From CAVOEB01 sp965249645 (lineage in GTDB: Bacteria > Pseudomonadota > Alphaproteobacteria > UBA828 > JAPUJA01): a stretch of DNA of 64,000 nt. The stretch covers positions 868,001 to 932,000 of the forward strand of contig CBDFML010000012.1 of the NCBI GenBank assembly GCA_965249645.1. Direction: 5' to 3'. This document shows, piece after piece, positions 7,991-15,855 of the stretch. The notes below the pieces were generated by a model, which was given only the letters and a program-made list of their open reading frames with translations, did not search any database and was not told the origin of the DNA. Both the position numbers and the translations under genes were made by a program. Every line of letters begins with the position of its first letter. Position 1 is the first letter of the stretch.

Positions 7991-9115
7991 GTGCCTGGAC
8001 GAAAGAGGGCCCCCGACCTGCTGGACCGATTTTGTGCGGGCCGACTCTCGCGCCGGGATTTTACCAAGGCGCTGGGCGTTGCGGGACTGGGGATTGCGAC
8101 CGTGCCCCTTACGGTCAATCGGGCCAGGGCGGCGGCGGAAGATTTGCACATCTTCGAATGGGCGGGCTACGAGATACCCGAGCTGCATGGCTCCTACATC
8201 GAAAAGCATGGCGGCTCTCCCAGTGTCAGTTTTTTCGGCGCGGACGAAGAGGCGTTTGCGAAGATAATCTCGGGCTATGCTGTCGATATCTGCCACCCCT
8301 GCACAGCCAGCGTGCGCAAATGGCACGACGCGGGACTGATCGAGCCGATCGACACCACCCGGCTCGAGCATTGGGACGACTTCTTTCCACGCCTCAAGAC
8401 CGTGAAGGGAACCACGGTAAACGGGCAGAACCTACTCGTGCCCTTCGATTGGGGCAACTCGTCGGTACTCTATCGCACCGACCTGGTCCAGCCTGAGTTT
8501 CTCGAAAATGAATCCTGGGAAATCCTGTTTGACGACCACTATGCGGGCCGCCTCGCGATGTACGATTCCGTCGACGCGGCGATGGGGGTGGTCGGCGCGG
8601 ACAACCCCTTCGATATGACCGACGAGGAGCTCGATCGCGCCGCTGAGCTGTTGCGCAAACAGCGCGAGGTGACCCGCTTTTACTGGACCGACCGGACTCA
8701 GGTCCAGCAGGCGCTTGCCTCAGGAGAACTGGTCGCGGCGTATGCCTGGAACTCCGAGTACTGGGCACTAAGAGCCGCGGGCCACCCGGTCGCCTATGCG
8801 ACTCCGAAGGAAGGCATCTACAGCTGGGTCTGCGGACTGGTTCATGTCAACACGGGCACGGCCGACGAGGAGCTGGTCTACGATTTCTTCAATGCCTTCA
8901 CCTCGCCCGATGCCGGCGAATTTCTCGTGACCGAGTATGGTATCGGCCACTCAAACAGGAAAACCTTCGACCGGGTGCCCCAGGAGAAGCTCGATATTCT
9001 CGGTATTCGCGATCCGGCCAGCCATCTTGCGAACAGCGTATTCTTTGCCGAAATCGCGCCGGTCGCGCGGCAAAAATACATCGAGGTTTATGAAGAGATC
9101 AAAGCAGGGCTTTAG
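7991..9115 (+). CDS. Tat-exported extracellular solute-binding protein, PotD-like
   Basis: Periplasmic binding protein of 374 residues, probably for polyamines or another small cation. The N-terminus carries a twin-arginine signal: SRRDFTKALG with Arg21-Arg22, a hydrophobic stretch, then ARAAAE near residues 45-50 as a likely cleavage site. The mature part follows the spermidine/putrescine (PotD/SBP_bac) pattern, with an early FEWAGY strand and aromatic residues such as those in DWGNSSVLYRTD that could line the pocket. The GTG start lies behind GGAG at good spacing; an upstream open extension of 73 codons is rejected as non-coding. No cognate permease or ATPase is in the window, so it is an orphan or serves a remote transporter. 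Confidence 0.8.
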   Translation: MPGRKRAPDLLDRFCAGRLSRRDFTKALGVAGLGIATVPLTVNRARAAAEDLHIFEWAGYEIPELHGSYIEKHGGSPSVSFFGADEEAFAKIISGYAVDICHPCTASVRKWHDAGLIEPIDTTRLEHWDDFFPRLKTVKGTTVNGQNLLVPFDWGNSSVLYRTDLVQPEFLENESWEILFDDHYAGRLAMYDSVDAAMGVVGADNPFDMTDEELDRAAELLRKQREVTRFYWTDRTQVQQALASGELVAAYAWNSEYWALRAAGHPVAYATPKEGIYSWVCGLVHVNTGTADEELVYDFFNAFTSPDAGEFLVTEYGIGHSNRKTFDRVPQEKLDILGIRDPASHLANSVFFAEIAPVARQKYIEVYEEIKAGL

Positions 9116-9209
9116 ATACGCATCTCGCGAATCGCAATCTCAATAATTAACAGCCCGGTAACCATATGTCGTAAAAATCCGGCGCAGAGATGGGCCATCG
9201 GGGGTCTTC

Positions 9210-9231
9210 CATGCCTAAGAAAACAGGCATG
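9210..9231. repeat. 7-bp inverted repeat (terminator or operator)
   Basis: Perfect arms CATGCCT and AGGCATG are separated by eight bases (AAGAAAAC). A short T tract follows at 9237-9240. It lies 95 bp after the PotD-like gene and about 140 bp before luxR. It could be a weak intrinsic terminator for the first gene or a dyad operator for the second; the sequence does not decide. A 60-codon open frame spanning it has no coding features. Confidence 0.4.
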
Positions 9232-9371
9232 CAGACTTTTAAAGGGCCAGTTGTCGATCATGTGGCCGGGCTCTTATGGTTGACGAGACGCTTGGAATCA
9301 CTGTCCACTACGGCTTATTATTTGGACCGTCGACGAAACAGTCTATGTGAGGCTCAGGGAGTCCCGGGTTG

Positions 9372-10088
9372 ATGCCTGCGCTATTTGACCTCTTGACCGA
9401 GATCGATGCCTCGAAAACGTCTGTGGATATGCAGGCGCTGATCGGGCGGACTATGCGCGAGTTCGGCTTTCACGGGTATTCCTACCACCGCTACAATCCC
9501 GAGGAAGGTGAAATCGACTATACCGGCGATTGGCCGACCGATTGGCTCGCAAGGTATGAGAACAAGCACTACATCGATATCGATCCGGTCGTCGAACGGC
9601 TTCTCCGGACCGTGACTCCGTTTACCTGGAACGAGGCCGTTGCCGACCGGCCGGTCAACGCTTCCGAGCGCCTGGTGATGAATGAGGGGCGCGAATTTGG
9701 ATTGAAGGAGGGGGCGGAAGTACCTGTTCACGAATCAGGATTGGGCCTTGCGTCGTTTTCCGTCTTCTCGTCCAGCTCGGCGGATTTCGATGCCGCCTGG
9801 GCCTCGCATCGACATAATTTTCATCTCTTCTGCCTCTATTTCCACGAAAAATACAACGAGCTGGTGTCGACTCCGGGCACGTCGTCCAAGCCGCATCTGT
9901 CGCGGCGCGAGCGCGAGTGCCATGTGCTGACGAGCCGGGGAAAGACGGCCTGGGAGATCGGGGAGATTCTCTCAATCTCGGAGCGGACCGCAAAACAGCA
10001 TCTCAGCAACGCCGCAAAGAAGCTGGGCAGCTATTCGAAACACCATGCGGTGGTCAAAGCCATCCTCACCCGCATCATCCTGCCGTAA
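9372..10088 (+). CDS. LuxR-family quorum-sensing transcriptional regulator
   Basis: Acyl-homoserine-lactone-dependent activator/repressor, 238 residues. The N-terminal ligand-binding domain keeps the residues that contact AHLs in TraR/LasR: Trp58, Tyr62, Asp71, Pro72 and Trp86, each one position later than in TraR. The C-terminal helix-turn-helix (about 175-238, LSRRERECHVLTSRGKTAWEIG) is typical of LuxR. ATG is preferred to an adjacent TTG. The gene stands directly upstream of a truncated luxI, the usual pair order. Because the synthase is broken, this receptor now either answers AHLs made elsewhere or is non-functional. Confidence 0.9.
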   Translation: MPALFDLLTEIDASKTSVDMQALIGRTMREFGFHGYSYHRYNPEEGEIDYTGDWPTDWLARYENKHYIDIDPVVERLLRTVTPFTWNEAVADRPVNASERLVMNEGREFGLKEGAEVPVHESGLGLASFSVFSSSSADFDAAWASHRHNFHLFCLYFHEKYNELVSTPGTSSKPHLSRRERECHVLTSRGKTAWEIGEILSISERTAKQHLSNAAKKLGSYSKHHAVVKAILTRIILP

Positions 10089-10298
10089 CGCTTCGTCGCC
10101 TTCCGTTCTGCTATCCAGTTCTCCGCAAAGGCCCCCGATAAGGGATGTTGGCTCCGTTTCTTGTGGAGATACTCATATAAGTAGTATTTGACGAATAATT
10201 TGGCACGCAAATATTGTATCCGCTAGGCCTTTAGGCGGACTGCATTCCCTCGCATGAGTTGCTTTCATAGGAAGCGACTAGAAATAGAGGGGACGCAG
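10089..10298. promoter_or_regulatory. luxR-luxI intergenic region with possible lux-box-like dyad
   Basis: The 210 bp between luxR and the luxI remnant are noticeably AT-rich from 10165 to 10220, as expected for a promoter. At 10169-10187 there is ATACT, nine bases, AGTAT, an imperfect dyad of lux-box size. It is about 110 bp before the luxI ATG, further than usual. It is listed as a candidate only; the arms are short and no consensus for this lineage is known to me. Confidence 0.25.
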
Positions 10299-10524
10299 AT
10301 GATCGACCTCATCACTTCGCAGAACGCATCTATGCACCGCGATCTGCTGAGCCAAATGCATCGCTTGCGCTATCGGGTCTTTAAGGAACAGCTGGGATGG
10401 GATGTTCAGGGTGAAAACGGCGTGGAACGCGATGAGTTTGATCGCCCGGATACCGCCTACCTGATCGCGAGCGATTTTTCAGCGCGCGTGACCGGGCCCT
10501 GGCGGCTTCTTCCAACGACTGAGA
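10299..10524 (+). pseudogene. truncated acyl-homoserine-lactone synthase (LuxI), N-terminal part
   Basis: From the ATG behind GAGGGGAC, about 74 codons are clear LuxI. All seven of the conserved N-terminal catalytic residues of the family are at their standard numbers: Arg24, Phe28, Trp34, Glu43, Asp45, Asp48 and Arg69, ending in WRLLPTT. Real LuxI proteins are near 200-220 residues. Here the frame runs into unrelated sequence after about 10524 and stops at 10550, just before an IS21-type element. The acyl-chain-binding C-terminal half is gone, so AHL production from this gene is not expected. The partner luxR is upstream and intact. Confidence 0.88.
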
Positions 10525-10572
10525 ACGGCGGCGCAATAATCCCCCACTGAAGCGGCCGGTTGATCCGGCTGT

Positions 10573-10592
10573 GGCGGACCAAAATGGGACCG
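10573..10592 (+). repeat. left terminal repeat of IS21-type element
   Basis: TGGCGGACCAAAATGGGACC is the left-hand copy of the transposase-site motif, about 45 bp before the istA ATG. It matches the inverted right-end motif except for two or three bases, but the outer tip (TGTCAA at the other end) is not preserved here. This left end may therefore be eroded by the deletion that joined it to luxI. Confidence 0.65.
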
Positions 10593-10636
10593 TCTATAGC
10601 CTTCTGTCAGGGTTGCTCTGACTGGAAGGCGGGGGG

Positions 10637-12136
10637 ATGTATCGGGTGGAGTTGTACGCGCGGGTCCGGCGGGCGTGTCGTGTCGAGGGGATGAACACCC
10701 GCGAGGCCTCGCGGGTGTTCGGGCTGGACCGCAAGACGGTGCGCAAGATGCTGTCGTTCTCGGTGCCGCCGGGATATCGTCGGAGCGTGCCGCGGAGGCG
10801 TCCGAAGCTGGACGCATTCACGGGGATTATCGATCGGATCCTGGAGGACGATCGGACCAGCCACCACAAGCAACGGCACACGGCGAAGCGGATCTTCGAC
10901 CGTCTCCGGGACGAGTACGGGTTCACCGGCGGCTACACCATCGTGAAGGACTATGTCCGTGAGCGGCGGCTTCGGTCGCGCGAGATGTTCGTGCCGCTCG
11001 TCCATTCCCCCGGCCACGCCGAGGCGGACTTCGGCGAGGCGATGGCGGTGATCGGCGGTGTGGCGCGCAAGGTCCACTTCCTTGCCTTCGACCTTCCCCA
11101 CAGTGATGGTTGCTTCGTGAAGGCCTATCCGGCGGAGACGACCGAGGCGTTCTGCGATGGCCACAACGCGGCGGTTGCGTTCTTCGGCGGCGTCCCCCGC
11201 TCCATCCTGTACGACAACACCAAGCTGGCGGTTGCCCGCATCCTGGGCGATGGAAAGCGGCAGCGAACGCGCGTCTTCACGGAGCTGCAATCCCACTATC
11301 TGTTCGAGGACAGGTTCGGCCGGCCGGGCAAGGGCAACGACAAAGGCAAGGTCGAGGGACTGGTCGGCTTCATCCGGCGGAACTTCCTGGTCCCCGTCCC
11401 GCGGGCCGAGAGCATCGAGGCGCTGAACGATGATCTCGCGGGACAGTGCCGCCGGCGCCAGGCGGCGCGGCTGCGGGGTCACAAGGAGACCATCGGCGAG
11501 CGCCTCGCGCGGGATCGCCAAGCTCTGCTACCGCTACCCCCGGCACCATACGATGCCTGCGACAAGCGTCCCGGGCGGGTGAGTTCGCTGTCGCTGTTGC
11601 GCTACCGCGGCAACGATTACTCCGTACCCGTGGCCTACGGCCACCGCGAGGTACTGATCCGGGGCTATGTCGACGAGGTGATGATCAGCTGCGGGGCCGA
11701 GGTGATCGCCCGGCACCGCCGGTCCTATGACAGCGAGGACCTGATCTTCGACCCGCTGCATTATCTGCCATTGATCGAGCAGAAGATCGGCGCCCTCGAC
11801 CAGGCCGCGCCGTTGGCGGGCTGGGACCTGCCCGAGGCCTTCATCACTCTGCGACGCCTGCTCGAAGCCCGCATGGGCAAGGCGGGCAAGCGCGAGTACG
11901 TCCAGGTGTTGCGTCTGCTGGAGACCTTCCGGCCCGAGGAGGTCGAGGGTGCGGTCGGCGACGCCCTGCGGCTTGGCGCGATCGGCTTCGATGCCGTCAA
12001 GCACCTGGTGCTGTGTCGGACCGAGCGACGGCCGCCTCGACTGGATCTCGACGTCTATCCGTACCTGCCGCGCGCCCGGGTCGCGATAACGTCTGCCAAA
12101 TCGTACATGAGCCTGCTGTCGGGGCTCCGCGCATGA
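10637..12136 (+). CDS. istA: IS21-family transposase IstA
   Basis: DDE-type transposase of 499 residues. An N-terminal helix-turn-helix (TREASRVFGLDRKTVRKML, about 16-34) should bind the element's ends. The catalytic core shows Asp in HAEADFGEA (near 132), Asp in LYDNTKLAV (near 193) and Glu in NDKGKVEGL (near 238), the expected D-D-E spacing for IS21. The C-terminal part is the Mu-type beta-barrel region. Its stop overlaps the istB start (ATGA), the usual coupling. The frame is intact, so the element may still be active if its ends are. Confidence 0.95.
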   Translation: MYRVELYARVRRACRVEGMNTREASRVFGLDRKTVRKMLSFSVPPGYRRSVPRRRPKLDAFTGIIDRILEDDRTSHHKQRHTAKRIFDRLRDEYGFTGGYTIVKDYVRERRLRSREMFVPLVHSPGHAEADFGEAMAVIGGVARKVHFLAFDLPHSDGCFVKAYPAETTEAFCDGHNAAVAFFGGVPRSILYDNTKLAVARILGDGKRQRTRVFTELQSHYLFEDRFGRPGKGNDKGKVEGLVGFIRRNFLVPVPRAESIEALNDDLAGQCRRRQAARLRGHKETIGERLARDRQALLPLPPAPYDACDKRPGRVSSLSLLRYRGNDYSVPVAYGHREVLIRGYVDEVMISCGAEVIARHRRSYDSEDLIFDPLHYLPLIEQKIGALDQAAPLAGWDLPEAFITLRRLLEARMGKAGKREYVQVLRLLETFRPEEVEGAVGDALRLGAIGFDAVKHLVLCRTERRPPRLDLDVYPYLPRARVAITSAKSYMSLLSGLRA

Positions 12137-12897
12137 CCGACACGCCGCAGGTGCTGCTCGTCCACCACCTCAAGAGGCTGAAGCTGCCGACGTTCCTGAG
12201 GGAGTACGACAAGATCGCCCGGCAGTGTGCCTCGGAAGGCGTCGACCACGTTCGCTATCTTCTGCGTCTTGCCGAGCTCGAGCTGATCGCCCGCGAGCGC
12301 CGCATGGTCGAGCGGCGCATCAAGGCGGCGCGCTTCCCCGTGATCAAGAGCCTCGACAGCTTCGACTTCAAGGTCATCCCCTCGCTCAACAAGACGCTGG
12401 TCCTGGAGCTGGCCCGCTGCGCGTACATCGAGCGCCGCGAGAACCTCATCGCGCTCGGCAACAGCGGCACCGGCAAGACCCACATCGCCCTCGGTCTCGG
12501 CCTGGCGGCCTGCCAGAAGGGCCTCTCGGTCGGCTTCATCACCGCCGCCGCACTGGTCCACGAGCTCATCGAGGCCCGCGATGACAAGCAGCTGCTGAGG
12601 TTCCAGAAGAAGCTCGCCACCTACAAGCTTCTGATCGTCGACGAACTCGGCTTCGTGCCGCTGTCCAAGACCGGCGCCGAGCTCCTGTTCGAGGTGTTCA
12701 GCCAGCGCTACGAGCGGGGCTCGACCCTGGTCACCACCAATCTGCCCTTCGACGAATGGACCGAGGTGTTCGGCTCCGAGCGCCTCACCGGCGCTCTCCT
12801 CGACCGCCTCACCCACCACGTCAACATCCTCGAGATGAATGGCGAGAGCTACAGGCTCAACCAGAGCCGCAGGCGTCAAACCCCGACGGCGAACTGA
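12133..12897 (+). CDS. istB: IS21-family helper ATPase IstB
   Basis: AAA+ ATPase of 254 residues related to DnaC/DnaA. It helps IstA choose and engage target DNA. Walker A is GNSGTGKTH (about 110-118) and Walker B is LLIVDELGF (about 170). ATG overlaps the istA stop by four bases; a 40-codon upstream open stretch in the same frame lies inside istA and is not used. The frame is complete. About 190 bp of non-coding IS right end follows, holding the repeated transposase sites. Confidence 0.95.
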   Translation: MTDTPQVLLVHHLKRLKLPTFLREYDKIARQCASEGVDHVRYLLRLAELELIARERRMVERRIKAARFPVIKSLDSFDFKVIPSLNKTLVLELARCAYIERRENLIALGNSGTGKTHIALGLGLAACQKGLSVGFITAAALVHELIEARDDKQLLRFQKKLATYKLLIVDELGFVPLSKTGAELLFEVFSQRYERGSTLVTTNLPFDEWTEVFGSERLTGALLDRLTHHVNILEMNGESYRLNQSRRRQTPTAN

Positions 12898-13034
12898 ACC
12901 GACCACCCAGCCCACGCTTGACCCCGTGGGCCCACAGGTCCCTCCCGCGCGCGCCGCTGCGTCGGCCTGTTGAGGGCACGCCGCGTCGCACGCGGGGCCC
13001 TCCCATGGACTACGGGGACAAGCCCGCAGCCGCC

Positions 13035-13088
13035 AAGTGGTCCCTTCTTACACCGCCACGGTGGTCCCTTTTTGCTCCGCCATTGACA
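13035..13088 (-). repeat. right terminal repeats of IS21-type element
   Basis: Two inward-facing copies of TGGCGG followed by about nine bases and GGGACCAC (minus strand) occur in tandem here. The outer one starts with TGTCAA at 13088, a typical TGT...ACA tip. Multiple copies near the end are typical of IS21-family elements. The sequence immediately outside, from about 13089, is aminotransferase coding sequence. Confidence 0.7.
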
Positions 13089-14186
13089 CCGAAAGTGGTA
13101 GAATCCGCAATTCGTGAACAACTCGACCGCGGCTGGCATTACAGCCTGCGCGGCACCAACCAACTCGCCTATGCCGGCATGATCCAATCTGCCGCGCCAC
13201 GAAACGACCATGTCGTATTTTGCAATACGGGCACGGAGGCGATCCTGTACGCCATCAGAGCGGCCCGCGCGCTGACCGGCAAGTCGAAGGTCGCCTTGTT
13301 CGACATCAGCTACCACGGGGCGCATGACGGCGTGCTTGTCTGGCCCGGGCCCGGCTCCACCGCCGAACGTCCCAAGCCGATGTCTCTCGGTCACGGAATC
13401 ACGGATGGTGTCATGTCCGATGTGCTCCTGCTGCCATACCGGCACCCGGCCGCTCTTGAGGCCATTGTCGAGCATTACGACGAGCTTGCCGCCGTGATTG
13501 TCGAGCCGGTGCAGGGCTCTCGACCCGAGGGAGATGTTGGCGGTTATCTCTCCGAGCTTCGCAAGCTGTGCAACGATCTGGGCCTTATCCTGATCTTCGA
13601 TGAGGTGCTTACGGGCTTTCGTCTCGGCTATGGCGGAGCGCAGGAGCGCTACGGCGTTGAGGCCGACATAACGACCTACGGAAAGGCGGTGGGCGGCGGC
13701 CTGCCAATCGGCGTCATCGCGGGGCGAAAGGACATGATGGATTCGTTCGGCGACTTTAGCGAGCCGCGGGGAATTTTCTTTGGCGGCACGTTCTCGGGAA
13801 ATCCGCTCAGTGTCTCCGCCGGCCTGGCGGCACTTCGCCATCTTCATAAAACTCCTGAAATCTACGACGACATCGATCGCCTGACCTCTCGTCTGGCGGA
13901 CGGATTCAACAGCTATTGCGAAAAAAACGAATTCTCCGCACGGATAATCAGCTGCGGCTCGATGTGGCAAATATTTTTCAATGATGAGGCGATAATCGAC
14001 TTCGACGACTACGGAGGCAAGGAAGCCGAAGGGGCATTTTATTTGCACTGTCTCAATCAGGGTGTGTTCATTCACGCGACCCACAGATGCTTTATGTCGG
14101 CGGCGCACACGGACGAAGATGTCGATCAGATTCTCTCGATTTTCGAAAGAGCATTGCAACTGGTCCGTTTCGACGGCCTTGGCTGA
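13086..14186 (+). pseudogene. class-III aminotransferase / glutamate-1-semialdehyde aminomutase-like, N-terminus lost
   Basis: PLP enzyme of fold type I lacking its N-terminal 60-90 residues. Recognisable homology starts at TPKVVES immediately beside the IS end. The core is complete: NTGTEAILYAIRAARA (substrate/PLP loop), YHGAHDG, EPVQGSRPEG, FDEVLTGFR (PLP-binding Asp) and TYGKAVGGGLPIG with the Schiff-base Lys. The reading frame stays open into the IS, and an ATG at 13005 could give a fusion protein with about 27 IS-encoded residues. Activity is doubtful because the missing part normally contributes to the dimer and active site. Its original partner genes, between luxI and here, are gone. 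Confidence 0.85.
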
Positions 14187-14235
14187 GCGAGTTCTACGTC
14201 CACCACACTCGATCATCATTCGGGGAAGAAAGATC

Positions 14236-14505
14236 ATGGCGGAAAGAAGAAGCAAACCGGCGACCAAGCGGACTCAAGCCCCAAGATCGGACTCGGCACT
14301 TGCGACAGTGGGGTTGCTTCAGCCGGCATTCCCGGAGAGCAGGCTCTTAATCAGTGCCGAAGCTCTGAAGGAAATCCTTGAATATGTTACCCAGCAAGCC
14401 AACGCCTGCCAGTTCAGTGAATTAGGGTCGCTGGTCGAGAAAGCACACCTCGCCGCGATTGAACTCGTGCGCGACATCAAGAAAAAGAGTTTCACCGAGC
14501 ATTAA
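14236..14505 (+). CDS. small hypothetical protein
   Basis: 89-residue protein I do not recognise. The first 25 residues are rich in Lys, Arg, Ser and Thr and are probably disordered. The remainder (about 35-85) is predicted helical by eye, with alternating leucines and charges, and includes the sequence ALKEILEYVTQQANACQF. The start is an ATG 50 bp after the aminotransferase stop, with a purine-rich GGGGAAGAAAG leader; it could be the last gene of the original luxI-linked operon. No membrane segment or metal motif is visible. Coding status is supported by codon use and position only. Confidence 0.55.
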   Translation: MAERRSKPATKRTQAPRSDSALATVGLLQPAFPESRLLISAEALKEILEYVTQQANACQFSELGSLVEKAHLAAIELVRDIKKKSFTEH

Positions 14506-14648
14506 ACCGACCGCCCCTGCGTCATCGACGGGCGAAGGTTCATGGCAAGGCGCCGGGCCCTGTTACGCTGTTTGCTCGGATCACCGGTTGCGAACAAGGC
14601 GTTGGACTGCACCGGGATAGATCTCGCCAGGCGCTGGCCCACACTCCC

Positions 14649-15845
14649 CTAACACACGCCCTCCGCCTTGAGCGCCTCGAGCCCGGCGGCGTCGATGCCG
14701 AGTTCCGCCATGACGGATCCGAGGTCGCCGGCGAGGGACGGGGCCGCGCGGGTCAACGGCTCGACGCCGGGCAGCCGGATCGCCGGGCCGGTCGTCGTGA
14801 CGGTCGTGCCGTCGGGTGCGACATACGAGACGATCTGCCCCGTTTGGCGGGTAAACGGAGCATCGAGCGCGCCTGCGATATCGTTCACGGGCGCGGCCGG
14901 TACGGTGCCGGCGAAGACCTGCAGCCATTCGGCCGTCGTGCGCGTCGAGAGCGCCTCATCGAGCAGCTCCGTGAGCCTGTCGCGGTTGCGCAATCGCACG
15001 GCAAAGCTCGCGAAGTCCGGGTCCGGAGCGAGTTCGGGGCGCTCGATCGCGGTGCACAGCACGGGCCAGAACTTTTCCTTGTTGCACATGATGAAGATCC
15101 AGCCGTCCCGGGTCCGATAGAGCTGGCTCGGCGTCAGGTTCGGGTGCGAGGAGCGCGTGGCGCGCCCGGTATTCACGCCCGCGGTCAGGTACCACGCGCC
15201 CACATAGGCCATGTTCGCGATCGCCGCGTCGTAGAGGCTGACGTCGTAATCGCCGCCCTTGCCGATGGCTCGCGCGCCGACGATACCCGACAGCATGGCG
15301 ATCGCCGCCTGCAGGCCCGACGACAGATCGACCAGAGAGAGACCCATGCGTGAAGGCGGGCCGTCGGGCTCGCCGGTCACCGAGAGATAGCCGCATTCGG
15401 CCTGCATGAGATAGTCGTAGCCGGGCCAGCCGGCGCGCTCGTTATCGCGGCCATAGGCCGAGAGATGGACGCAGACGATGCGCTCGTTGACGGGTTTGAG
15501 CGCGTCGTAGGTCAGGCCGAGCTTGTCGGGCAGATCGCCGCGCAGGTTGTTAAAGGCGACGTCGGCCGTTTCGATGAGGCGATGGTACAGATCGCGTCCC
15601 TTGGGATGCTTGAGGTTAAGCGTGATGCTCCGCTTGTTCCGGTTGAACGCCTGGTGGAACATGCTGTCGCCAAGCGCCAGCGGATCCTCGGGATGACGCA
15701 CGGCGCGGCCGACATCGCCGCCCTCGCCTGTGTTTTCGATCTTGATGATCTCAGCGCCGAGGTCGGCGAGGTGCATGGTACCGAAGGGGCCGGCGCCGTA
15801 TTGCTCGATCGAGACGATTCGCACGCCCTCCAGCGGAAATGCCAT
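14649..15845 (-). CDS. CaiB/BaiF-family (class III) CoA-transferase
   Basis: Moves CoA between carboxylic acids; 398 residues, the usual family size. The N-terminal LEGVRIVSIEQYGAGP is characteristic and the catalytic Asp is Asp173 in LVDLSSG. The start is the ATG with GAGG about nine bases upstream; a far longer frame overlaps the acyl-CoA dehydrogenase and is rejected. It lies 10 bp after the dehydrogenase gene, and a MaoC dehydratase is first in the same minus-strand operon. The three enzymes would activate an acid, oxidise it to an enoyl-CoA and hydrate it. Substrate is unknown; a C4-C5 dicarboxylate such as mesaconate or methylsuccinate is one possibility. Confidence 0.88.
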   Translation of the reverse strand: MAFPLEGVRIVSIEQYGAGPFGTMHLADLGAEIIKIENTGEGGDVGRAVRHPEDPLALGDSMFHQAFNRNKRSITLNLKHPKGRDLYHRLIETADVAFNNLRGDLPDKLGLTYDALKPVNERIVCVHLSAYGRDNERAGWPGYDYLMQAECGYLSVTGEPDGPPSRMGLSLVDLSSGLQAAIAMLSGIVGARAIGKGGDYDVSLYDAAIANMAYVGAWYLTAGVNTGRATRSSHPNLTPSQLYRTRDGWIFIMCNKEKFWPVLCTAIERPELAPDPDFASFAVRLRNRDRLTELLDEALSTRTTAEWLQVFAGTVPAAPVNDIAGALDAPFTRQTGQIVSYVAPDGTTVTTTGPAIRLPGVEPLTRAAPSLAGDLGSVMAELGIDAAGLEALKAEGVC

Positions 15846-15855
15846 GGTGCCGGCC

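Larger units (their letters stand above)
10570..13088 (+). mobile_element. IS21-family insertion sequence (istA-istB)
   Basis: The element carries overlapping istA and istB. Its right end, read inward on the minus strand, begins TGTCAATGGCGGAGCAAAAA and continues GGGACCAC. The left end has GGCGGACCAAAATGGGACC after TGT, so the inner parts match but the outermost bases of the left end differ. A second copy of the inner motif (TGGCGG...AAGGGACCAC) lies about 24 bp inside the right end, like the multiple transposase-binding repeats of IS21. No target-site duplication was found. The flanking genes differ (luxI on the left, aminotransferase on the right). Ends are approximate, and 45 bp at 10525-10569 is unassigned. 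Confidence 0.8.

Noticed and set aside
9190..9372. 60-codon open frame upstream of luxR
   Set aside because: No ribosome site, no recognisable sequence, and it spans the 9210-9231 dyad. Treated as non-coding.
10201..10250. GCTAGGCCTTTAGGC as a lux box
   Set aside because: The arms are too short and the symmetry fails on writing out the reverse complement. Only the ATACT-N9-AGTAT dyad was kept, with low confidence.
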